The position numbers were made by a program, and so were the translations under genes. 64,000 nt of DNA from Candidatus Eiseniibacteriota bacterium (lineage in GTDB: Bacteria; Eisenbacteria; RBG-16-71-46; CAIMUX01), in NCBI GenBank assembly GCA_016712505.1, contig JADJQY010000013.1:1-64000 (forward strand), written 5' to 3'. The notes under the pieces were generated by a model. That model searched no databases. It was not told the origin of the DNA and was given only the letters and a program-made list of their open reading frames with translations. Below, one piece after another: positions 15,752 to 23,537 of this stretch (position 1 is its first letter; every line of letters starts with the position of its first letter).

Positions 15752-16968
15752 AGATTTCGGTGCTGCAGATCAAGGTGACCCACACGGTCATCTTCTGGAT
15801 TCTGAGCGGATGTGTGATCTACACCCTGTGGAGCGGGATCCGGGGCTCGATCGATCCGTGGACCTGGGTCTCCGTCGGGCTGCTGCTCCTGGAGTGCATC
15901 GTCCTGGCCTGCTTCCGGGGAACCTGCCCTTTGACCATTCTGGCCGAGCGGCAGGGCGCGATGCGCGGATCGGTGACCGATCTGTTCCTGCCGCGCTGGT
16001 TCGCGGACCGGATCTTCCTGATCTGCGGGACCGCCTACGTGATCGGCGTGGCGCTGATCCTCGGGCACCTCTGGATCGCGTCATCGACTTCGCGGGACGT
16101 GGTCGATACTGGACAATCGTTCGGTAGTGTGGTATCGGTCCCTGATTCCCCGCCCGAAGGCCGGGCGGCGGAGCGCAGATCCGAATCCCACATAGATCGC
16201 GAGGAAACCGAGATGACCTCTTCCGCTCCCGATGGATACCTGGCTGCCCCCACGACCCGAGCGACTCACGGCACGGTCAGCGCCGTTCTGGTGCTGCACG
16301 CCTGGTGGGGACTGAACGAAACGACCAGGGGGCTCTGCCGCCGCCTGGCCGATGCCGGGTTTCTCGCCTTCGCGCCGGATCTCTACCATGGCAAGGTCGC
16401 GGACACGATCGAGGGGGCGGAAGCTCTCAGCCAGGCGCTCGATGCGGGCCAGGCGCGGGCGGACATATCCGCGGCGATGCGGTTCCTCACGGAGCAAGCT
16501 GCAGCGAGTTCTGGATCCGCAGGGACTGCAGGGACTGCAGGGATTGCAGGGACTTCAGGGATTTCAGGGACTTCAGGGACAGCTGGGACTGGCGGAAGCG
16601 GCTCCCCGGGCAAGCTGGGGGTGATCGGATTCTCGCTCGGCGCCTACTTTGCGCTCGAACTCTCGAACCAGGAGCCGGAGCGGATCGGCTCCGTGGTCGT
16701 CTTCTACGGCACCGGGCACACGGAGTTTGGCCGTTCGGAGGCAAGCTATCTCGGACACTTCGCCGAGAGCGATCCGTACGAGTCGGCCGCCGCGGTGGAG
16801 GAACTCGAACAACTGCTCCGCAAGGCGGGCCGCCCGGTCACGTTCCATCAGTATCCCGGAACCGGCCACTGGTTCTTCGAACCGGATCGCGCGGCGGCCC
16901 ACAATGCGCTCGCGGCCGACCTGGCCTGGAACCGGACGCTCGCGTTTCTGCGCCGCAACGCGGAGTGA
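15748..16968 (+). CDS. Membrane domain in frame with a dienelactone hydrolase-family domain
   Basis: One uninterrupted frame of 406 codons. Residues 1-115 form three transmembrane helices with a TCPLTILAERQGA loop and LFLPRWFADRIF, a small membrane-protein family in its own right. Residues 156-406 are a dienelactone hydrolase with nucleophile Ser296 in GFSLGAY, Asp342 and His374 (GTGHWF). Ser replaces the Cys of classical dienelactone hydrolases. ATG 16213 (residue 156) has GAGGAAACC upstream, so the hydrolase could also be translated alone and the membrane gene may have lost its stop. A Gly/Ala/Thr/Ser-rich insert at about 258-284 is encoded by a 9-bp tandem repeat. I annotate the whole frame and flag the internal start. 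Confidence 0.7.
   Translation: MKISVLQIKVTHTVIFWILSGCVIYTLWSGIRGSIDPWTWVSVGLLLLECIVLACFRGTCPLTILAERQGAMRGSVTDLFLPRWFADRIFLICGTAYVIGVALILGHLWIASSTSRDVVDTGQSFGSVVSVPDSPPEGRAAERRSESHIDREETEMTSSAPDGYLAAPTTRATHGTVSAVLVLHAWWGLNETTRGLCRRLADAGFLAFAPDLYHGKVADTIEGAEALSQALDAGQARADISAAMRFLTEQAAASSGSAGTAGTAGIAGTSGISGTSGTAGTGGSGSPGKLGVIGFSLGAYFALELSNQEPERIGSVVVFYGTGHTEFGRSEASYLGHFAESDPYESAAAVEELEQLLRKAGRPVTFHQYPGTGHWFFEPDRAAAHNALAADLAWNRTLAFLRRNAE
16522..16593 (+). repeat. 9-bp tandem repeat inside the hydrolase coding sequence
   Basis: Eight consecutive units of GGGA(C/T)T(G/T)CA and variants run from 16522 to 16593 (units one and two identical, the last two degenerate). The period is three codons, so changes in copy number keep the frame and lengthen or shorten a Gly-Thr-Ala/Ser linker. 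It lies just before the nucleophile strand of the dienelactone hydrolase domain. Confidence 0.85.
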
Positions 16969-17013
16969 GCCGCCTGCCAAGGGTGCCTCGTCATCACAAC
17001 CTGGGGAGGATCA

Positions 17014-17202
17014 ATGGGAGCCAAGATCAAGATCGAGAAGTGTACCGACCCCGAGGTAAGGCCCAAGTGCCCCGGATGTCACAAGGAGATCGAGACCCTG
17101 CTGTCACTCCCGGTCAGCGGCGGCATTCTGAATGAGAGCAACCTGGTCGTGTGTCCTCACTGCCACGTTGTGCTGGGCTACGGGAAGGTGAACTACCTCT
17201 GA
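17014..17202 (+). CDS. Small zinc-ribbon protein
   Basis: 62 residues from ATG 17014, preceded by GGGAGGATC. Two metal-binding knuckles, KCPGCHKE near 19-26 and VCPHCHVV near 46-53, form a classic CxxC...CxxC zinc ribbon. No other domain is present. It lies 45 bases after the hydrolase and 29 bases before the kelch lipoprotein. Function is unknown; zinc ribbons of this size often serve as small adaptors or nucleic-acid binding modules. Confidence 0.72.
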   Translation: MGAKIKIEKCTDPEVRPKCPGCHKEIETLLSLPVSGGILNESNLVVCPHCHVVLGYGKVNYL

Positions 17203-17231
17203 TCGAACTGCCGCGCGAAAGGGTGAATCTG

Positions 17232-18431
17232 ATGCGAGGCGAGTGGCAGCCCGGCCGTGACAGCGGACGCACCGCCGGGAGAATCAGGCGACTTGGTTTG
17301 TGCCTGGCATTTCTGTCGACGCTGGCGGTGGGGTGTGGACGCGAGAGCGAATCGAACCACCGCGCGCTGCCGATCGGGAGCGCCGCCTCCGGCGAGCTGG
17401 TGCCAGGCGTGGTCGTGCCAGGTGTAGAGATGAGCGCCGCACGCGCCGCGCATACCGCGACCGCTTTGCGTGATGGGCGCGTGCTGGTGGCTGGCGGGTT
17501 CGTGGCCGAGGGCTCCCCGATCGCGGCCGAACTCTACGACCAGGATGCAGGGCGACGACTCCCGTTGCCTCCCATGATCGCGACCCGCCACAGCCACACG
17601 GCGACCGAGTTGCCGGACGGCCGGGTGCTGATCGTGGGCGGCTATGCTTCGGGAGGCGAACCGGTAGCGTCCGCAGAGCTGTTCGATCCCAAGGCGAACG
17701 CGTTCGTTCCGACCGGAGGGCTCGAACAGCCGCGGGCCGATCACGTTGCCGTGCTGCTCGAGAGTGGACAGGTCCTGATGGTCGGCGGCCTGGGGCCTGG
17801 TTGGGAGTTTCTCGACAGCGCGGAACTCTACGATCCGGAGGCGGGGCGGTTCTCGCCCACCGGAGGGATGAGCGTCGCGCGCGAGAGCCACGTGGGAGTC
17901 CGGCTCGCAGACGGGCGGGTCCTCGTGGCGGGGGGACATCGCGGTCGGCGCGCGGCGATCGTGCTTCACGCCTCCGCGGAGATCTACGACCCAGCGACCG
18001 GTTCGTTTTCCGCCGCGGGGGAGATGAGGGCGCGCCGGCACAAGCACGACGGCGTCCTACTGGCCGACGGGCGTGTGTTGATCACCGGCGGAACGGACGA
18101 GCGCGATAGCCGTGGCATCTATCGCTCGACCGAGCTCTTCGATCCAGGGAGCAGCCGGTTCACGTCAGGACCCGAGCTCGTGCTGCCCCGCTACAAACAC
18201 GAGGGGAGTTCTCTCCTCCTGCCTAGCGGCCTCGTGCTGATCGCCGGCGGGGCTCCGCAACCGGAGATCTTCGATCCGGTCCACGACCGCTTCGCCCTGG
18301 TCAGCGGTGAGGTACACCTGGCCGGGCAGTTCTCCGCGGTCGCCCCGCTTCGCGCCGGCGGGGCGTTGATCACCGGTGGATATGGTCGGGACCGCGGTCC
18401 GCAGGCGGGCGCCTGGGTCTATCGGATCTAG
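17232..18431 (+). CDS. Kelch-repeat lipoprotein
   Basis: 399 residues. ATG 17232 is chosen because AAAGGG lies nine bases upstream. A signal peptide ends in lipobox LAVGC (Cys35). Six kelch-type blades follow, each with a DGRVLVAGG-like strand and an ELYDP or ELFDP turn (for example RVLIVGGYASGGEPVASAEL). This predicts a six-bladed beta-propeller tethered to the membrane and exposed outside the cytoplasm. No catalytic motif of galactose oxidase is evident. A second, unrelated-in-sequence kelch lipoprotein occurs at 41623. Confidence 0.85.
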   Translation: MRGEWQPGRDSGRTAGRIRRLGLCLAFLSTLAVGCGRESESNHRALPIGSAASGELVPGVVVPGVEMSAARAAHTATALRDGRVLVAGGFVAEGSPIAAELYDQDAGRRLPLPPMIATRHSHTATELPDGRVLIVGGYASGGEPVASAELFDPKANAFVPTGGLEQPRADHVAVLLESGQVLMVGGLGPGWEFLDSAELYDPEAGRFSPTGGMSVARESHVGVRLADGRVLVAGGHRGRRAAIVLHASAEIYDPATGSFSAAGEMRARRHKHDGVLLADGRVLITGGTDERDSRGIYRSTELFDPGSSRFTSGPELVLPRYKHEGSSLLLPSGLVLIAGGAPQPEIFDPVHDRFALVSGEVHLAGQFSAVAPLRAGGALITGGYGRDRGPQAGAWVYRI

Positions 18432-18607
18432 CAGGCGAATGAAGAGTCGGGCCTGCCGCGTGGTGTGCCGGTCGCTTGGGGGCGATCCGCTCCTCGTGGT
18501 GCTGGCTCGCGGAGCCGCTGCCGATTCCTCGAGGCCCGTGGAGGCGGCGGATCCAACGGCGCTGCTCCTATTCCCGGGCCGCGAACGGCATGCTAGGCTT
18601 TGGCCCC

Positions 18608-18957
18608 ATGCGACGTGTCGACGCTGCCAACCCAGTCACCTTGGATGAACTTCGCCGGATGGCTGGTTTCGACTTCGGCGGCCTGGTGAAGGCCGTTGTC
18701 GATCTCGAGCGATCGGTCATGCTCATCGATGCGGAAATGCACTCGGACCAGGAAGCGGAATTGATCGCGACCGGCTCGAACCAGGCAAGTCTCTGGGGGA
18801 TCAACCTCTCTATCCGGATCTCCCGGCAGACTCTTGGATCGAGTTCGATTCGATGATCAATCTGCGACCTTCGTCTGGAAACAGGACGCGCGGAGTCGAC
18901 GACCCCGCCACCCAGGAACGCATCCGGAGTCTGGTTCACCGGATGGTGGCCCGGTGA
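18608..18957 (+). pseudogene. DUF5674-family gene with a 2-bp frameshift
   Basis: ATG 18608 opens DUF5674: LVKAVVDLERSVMLIDAEMH, then a GSNQASLWGINL block. After the codon for that Leu the frame runs into unrelated residues and stops at 18854-18856. In the frame two bases further on, the expected ending appears: LYPDLPADSWIEFDSMINLR, then NRTRGVDDP and a final basic helix, stopping at TGA 18955-18957. The shift coincides with CTCTCT at 18806-18811, where CTCT would restore the family sequence. A two-base slippage insertion or a sequencing error explains it. The intact family is short (about 110 residues) and of unknown function. Confidence 0.78.
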
Positions 18958-19307
18958 GTGGATCGCTGCATCGTGAACTCGCGGGTGGTCGGTGGTGGAC
19001 CCTTTCGATCTTCGAGCAGATGGGAAACATCGGCAGCGAAGTGAGCCGTGCGCTAAACTGGCGGGGTCGGAACGAGGCGCTCTCCGAGAACGCGCTCGCC
19101 CGAGGGCTGGAGTTGTTCGATCTGACTCTTTCAGATCCGCGCTGGCGGCCGTCCGTCTGTCGCCTACGCGAGATCGCCCGGGCCCGTGAAGTCACGGTTG
19201 ATTTCATCGTCGGCGACAACGTCTACGGTTCGACGGAAGAGTCGCTCAGGCGCTACTTCGATCACTACGCGATTGTCGCGCGGAATCGCGCCGTTCCGAA
19301 GCCCTGA
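18954..19307 (+). CDS. Conserved small protein paired with DUF5674
   Basis: 117 residues from GTG 18954, overlapping the TGA of the DUF5674 gene. The sequence WWTLSIFEQMGNIGSEVSRA, followed by ARGLELFDLTLSDPRW and DNVYGSTEESLRRYF, belongs to a helical family that I recall next to DUF5674 genes in other bacteria, including candidate phyla. No catalytic residues stand out. The overlap implies translational coupling, so the frameshift upstream may also reduce its expression. Its function is unknown and the association rests on recollection of the family. Confidence 0.72.
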   Translation: MSGSLHRELAGGRWWTLSIFEQMGNIGSEVSRALNWRGRNEALSENALARGLELFDLTLSDPRWRPSVCRLREIARAREVTVDFIVGDNVYGSTEESLRRYFDHYAIVARNRAVPKP

Positions 19308-19326
19308 CGCGAGGTCGGCCCCCCAA

Positions 19327-19452
19327 CGCCGGTGTGCCTACGCCGGTGTGCCTACGCCGGTGTGCCTGCGCCGGTGTGCCTGCGTCGGTGTGCCTGCGTC
19401 GGTGTGCCTACGCCGGTGTGCCTGCGTCGGTGTGCCTGCGTCGGTGTGCCTA
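19327..19452 (+). repeat. Minisatellite: nine 14-bp tandem units
   Basis: Nine head-to-tail copies of CG(C/T)CGGTGTGCCT(A/G) fill 126 bases with variation at only two positions. The array starts 20 bases after the preceding stop and ends 22 bases before the topA stop. Because 14 is not a multiple of three, the spurious open frames through it cycle every 42 bases and are not a gene. There are no unique spacers, so it is not a CRISPR array. Confidence 0.95.
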
Positions 19453-19474
19453 CCCCCCGGGAGTCGAGGTCGCG

Positions 19475-22124
19475 CTACGCCCGCTTGCGCGCCGAAGGAG
19501 CCCGCTTCTTGACGGTACGCTTCGTGGTCGCCTCGGGGGCCTGGGCGGCCCGCGCCCGAAGCAGCTCGAGCGCGCGCTCGAGATCGAGTTCCTTCGGCTC
19601 CTGTCCGCGGGGAACGGTGGCGTTGAGCGTGCCGTTGGAGATGTAGGGGCCGTACTTTCCCTTGAGGACCCGGATCTGCAGCCCGGTTTTGGGGTCGGTT
19701 CCGACCTCGTGCAGCACTTCGGCCTGTCCGCGGGCGCGACCGCGCTTCGGCTGGGCGAAGAGCGCCAGTGCTTGCTCCAGGGTGATGCCGAAGATCGACG
19801 CTTCGTCCGGGAGCGAGCGGGTGTCGGTGCCGCGCTTGAGATACGGCCCGAACCGTCCGTTCTGGGCCTGGATCGGCTCCCCCTTCTCCGGATCGATCCC
19901 CACCGTGCGGGGTTGCGAAAGGAGCTTGAGCGCATCCTCGAGGGAAAGGGTGTTCAGGCTCATCGACTTGAAGAGTGAGGCGGTCTTCGGCTTGGTCTTG
20001 GCCTTGCCGCGCCCCTTGCTCGGGGGGGGCAGGTCGCCGAGCTGCACATAGGGACCGTAGCGGCCGTCCTTGGCATAGATCGGCTGACTCGTCTCGGGAT
20101 CGAGCCCCACCACCCGGTCGGGCTCGTTCTGGCGCTCGATGAGGTTGAGCGCCACGGCGATGGTGAGCTCATCCGGCGGGATGTCCTCCGGCACGGAGGC
20201 GCTCTTGTCCGCCTTGTTGACGAACGGGCCGAAGCGCCCCACGCGCAGGATGACGTCGTCGCCGTCGTCCGCCTTGCCCAACGGGATCGAGTTCACCTTG
20301 CGGGCGTCGATCGAAGGGAGGTGCTCGGCCACCATCTGGTGGAGGCCCGCGCTACCGTTGCCGAAGTACTTCGACGAAAGCCACTGATTCCGTTCCTTCT
20401 CGCCGCGGGCGATCGAGTCGAGATCCTCCTCCATGCTGGCGGTGAACTCATAGTCGACATACTCGCTGAAGTACTCGGTCAGAAGCTGCACGACGGCGAA
20501 GGCGGTCCAGGTCGGCACCAGAGCCTGCCCCTTCTTCCAGACGTAGTTTCGCCGCTGGATCGTCTCGATGATCGAGGCGAAGGTCGACGGCCGGCCGATG
20601 CCGCGGGCTTCGGAGTTCCTTGATCAAGCTGACTTCGGTGTAGCGCGCCGGGGGCTGCGTGGAGTGACCGTCCGCCTTCAACTCGTGGCAGGTGACCGGG
20701 TCGCCCTCCTTGAGCGCGGGGAGTCGGACTTCGCGGTCTTCGAGCTGGGCATCTGGATCGTCGCTGCCCTCGACGTAGGCGCGGAGGAAACCGGGGAACT
20801 CGATCGTCTTGCCCGACGCGCCGAACTCGACCTTCTCTCCGGAGGAAGACGTGGCGGCGAGGCGCAGCGACACCTTCTTTCCGCGGGCGTTCTCCATCTG
20901 GCAGGCCATGGTGCGCTTCCAGATCAGGTCGTAGAGCTTCCACTCATCGCTGTCCAGCTCCCCGCGGACATCGTCCGGTAGCCGGAAGGTCTCACCCGCC
21001 GGACGGATCGCCTCGTGGGCCTCCTGGGCGTTCTTGACCTTCTTGTGGTAGGCGCGCGGCTGGGACGGCAGGTACTCCTCGCCGTAGAGCGACTTGATCG
21101 CGGCGCGGGCGGCGCTGATCGCCTGTCCCGAGAGCTCGGTGGAATCGGTACGCATGTAGGTGATGTAACCCCGCTCGTAGAGCGCCTGGGCCACCGACAT
21201 GGTGCGGGCAGCGGTGAAGCGGAACTTGCGACCCGCCTCCTGCTGCAACGTCGAGGTGATGAACGGCGGATAGGGCCGATCCTCGTAATCCTTGGTCGTG
21301 ACCGAGGCGACCTGCCAGGATGCGCCGTCGAGCCGCTTGGTCAGCCCTTCGGCATCGGCCTGCAGGAGCAGTCGGGCCTTGTTCGGGTCGGTCAGCTTGC
21401 CCGTGGCCGGATCGAAGTCCTTGCCCGAGGCGATCGGGAGTCCGTCCAGGCTCGCGATCGAGGCGCTCCAGTCGCTCCCCTTGGCCCCGAACCGCCCGGA
21501 GAGGTCCCAGTACTCCGCCGTGCGGAAGGCCATCCGCTGCTTCTCGCGATCGACCACCAGGCGGGTGGCGACGCTCTGCACGCGTCCGGCCGAGAGCTTC
21601 GGCGCGACCTTTTTCCAGAGGACGGGAGAGACCTCGTAGCCGAAGAGCCGGTCGTAGATCCGTCGGGCCTCCTGAGCGTCGACCAGCTTCTGGTCGATCT
21701 CGCGCGGCTTGGCCAGGGCTTCCTCGATCGCGCGCTTGGTGATCTCGTGAAACACCATCCGCTTCACCTGGACCTTCGAGGAGGGGGCCAGCACCTCCAG
21801 CAGGTGCCAGGCGATCGACTCCCCTTCGCGGTCTTCGTCGGTGGCGAGATAGAGGATCGGGGCGCTCTTGAGGGCGGCCTTCAGCTTCCGGATCTGTTCC
21901 CGCTTCCGGGCCGGCACGATATAGATCGGGCGGAATCCGTTGTCCACGTCGACCGAGAGTCGCGCCCAGGGCTCGTCCTTGTGGATCTTCGGGATCTCGG
22001 TGGCGCTGCTGGGCAGATCGCGCACGTGACCGATGGAAGACTCCACGACGTAGCTCGAGCCGAGGAACTTGGAGATGGTCCGGGCTTTCGCGGGGGACTC
22101 AACAATGACGAGTGGTTTCGACAC
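19475..22124 (-). pseudogene. topA: DNA topoisomerase I, frameshifted by one base
   Basis: From GTG 22124 (AGGGAG upstream; SKPLVIVESPAKARTI is the canonical start) the gene encodes the Toprim domain (DEDREGE), the gate domains and catalytic Tyr323 in YITYMRTDS. After SLIKEL near residue 504 the frame is lost. One base earlier or later the expected EARGIGRPSTFASIIETIQR resumes and continues to four C-terminal topoisomerase repeats (GRYGPYVQLG, GRFGPYLKRG, GKYGPYISNG) with a basic tail, ending at 19475. An extra C on the coding strand, near 20612, accounts for it. Restored length is about 882 residues. There are no C-terminal zinc fingers. topA relaxes negative supercoils and is normally essential, so a sequencing error is the simplest explanation; programmed frameshifting is possible but no slippery heptamer is evident. 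Confidence 0.88.
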
Positions 22125-22402
22125 CGCTCCCTTATGGGCGAGCGGCGGAATGATTGTCAAGGTCTGTTTCCGCATCCTGCGGGCTCCTCGCGTTGTCGCA
22201 ATCCGAGGCCGACGCGTCGTGCGTGCCTGCCTCTTCTGATCGGACGGAAGATGCAAAAGATTCAGCGCGAGATGTCGCAACCAGCTCTTCGCGCACTCTC
22301 CGAGTCGATTCCAGAGTCCGACTGACCTTTGCCGACCGAGACCTACTCCGTGCAGCAAGCGCAGGCGGCCGCTACACTTCGGCCGAACGAAGGGAGGTTC
22401 CG

Positions 22403-23368
22403 ATGAAAGCGGTGCGCGTTCACGAGCACGGCGGGCCCGAGGTGCTCCGGTATGAAGAGGTTCCCGATCCGCGCCCCGCCGCCGGAACGGCGGTCGTGGA
22501 GGTGAAGGCCTCCGGGGTGAACTTCATCGACATCTACCACCGCACCGGGCAGTACCCCGCTGCCTCGCTCCCTTACGTCGTGGGCACGGAAGCGGCCGGG
22601 ATCGTGCGGGAGGTGGGCGAAGGCGTCAGCGCGGTTCGGCCCGGCGACCGGGTCGCCTGCTTCGCCCCCGTCGGGACCTACGCCGAGGCAATCGCGGTCC
22701 CGGCCGATCGCCTGGTGCCGGTTCCGCCGCAACTGGATCTCCGGGTCGCAGCGGCCCTGTTGCTCCAGGGAATGACCGCGCACTATCTGGCGCTGTCTAC
22801 CTATCCGCTTCGCGCCGGGGTCCGCTGCGTGGTGCACGCCGCGGCGGGCGGGGTCGGGCTGTTGCTCTGTCAGATCGCCCGGCGGCAGGGGGCGGAGGTG
22901 ATCGCGATCACCTCCACGCCGGAGAAGGCCGAACTCGCCCGGGCGGCCGGGGCGAACCAGGTGATCGGGTACGACGGGTTCGACCTCCAGGTGCGGGCGC
23001 TGACCGCTGGTCGAGGGGTCGAGGTGGTCTACGATTCAGTGGGGAAGACGACCTTCGAGGCCAGCCTCCGTTGTCTCGCCCCACGTGGGATGCTCGCGCT
23101 CTATGGCCAGGCGAGCGGCGCTGTTCCGCCGCTCGATCCGCAGGTTCTGGCCAGGGGGGGCTCGCTCTACCTGACCCGTCCGGTGCTTGGGCACTATGTG
23201 CTCGATCGAGCCGAGTTGCTGGCCCGGGCGGACGATCTCTTCCGCTGGATCCTGGAAGGGAGTCTCTCGGTGCGGATCGGACTCGAACTGCCGCTGGCCG
23301 AGGCCAGGGAAGCGCACCGGCGGCTCGGAGGCCGCGACACCACCGGCAAGGTGCTGCTGATCCCTTGA
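22403..23368 (+). CDS. NAD(P)H:quinone oxidoreductase, zeta-crystallin type
   Basis: 321 residues from ATG 22403 behind AGGGAGG. It is a zinc-free medium-chain reductase: MKAVRVHEHGGPEVL, GVNFIDIYHRTGQY, GTEAAGIV, and a Rossmann motif AAAGGVGLLLCQIA, all matching QOR/QorA. It reduces quinones with NADPH in the cytosol, usually for detoxification. It is divergent from topA across a 278-base gap in which I see no RNA gene or clear operator. Related members act on other enones, so the substrate is provisional. Confidence 0.85.
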   Translation: MKAVRVHEHGGPEVLRYEEVPDPRPAAGTAVVEVKASGVNFIDIYHRTGQYPAASLPYVVGTEAAGIVREVGEGVSAVRPGDRVACFAPVGTYAEAIAVPADRLVPVPPQLDLRVAAALLLQGMTAHYLALSTYPLRAGVRCVVHAAAGGVGLLLCQIARRQGAEVIAITSTPEKAELARAAGANQVIGYDGFDLQVRALTAGRGVEVVYDSVGKTTFEASLRCLAPRGMLALYGQASGAVPPLDPQVLARGGSLYLTRPVLGHYVLDRAELLARADDLFRWILEGSLSVRIGLELPLAEAREAHRRLGGRDTTGKVLLIP

Positions 23369-23417
23369 CCCGGCGCCGAGGATTCGATTCGTCTTCGGTG
23401 TAGGATCCTCTCGCTCT

Positions 23418-23442
23418 TGGTTCCAAAAATTCTCTGAAACCA
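23418..23442. promoter_or_regulatory. Inverted repeat upstream of the DUF5916 gene
   Basis: TGGTTCCA (23418-23425) and TGAAACCA (23435-23442) form an 8-base dyad with one mismatch around a 9-base AT-rich centre. It lies 96 bases before the DUF5916 start, in a good position for an operator. The binding protein is unknown, and it might also act as a weak terminator for the preceding gene, although no T-tract follows. Confidence 0.35.
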
Positions 23443-23537
23443 TCGTCTGACTACACCCGTAGTCCCGCCCGTGCCCGAGATCGGGCGCACGGCTCACGGT
23501 TCGCCGCGCACACACGAAGGATTCGGAGGAATACGAG

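Noticed and set aside
16522..16593. Collagen-like protein (GLQ repeats) in another frame
   Set aside because: It is a by-product of the 9-bp repeat; the hydrolase frame has catalytic residues on both sides.
19327..19452. CRISPR array or Cys-rich repeat protein
   Set aside because: Units are contiguous with no spacers. The Cys-rich frames arise from the 14-bp period cycling through three frames and lack a start signal.
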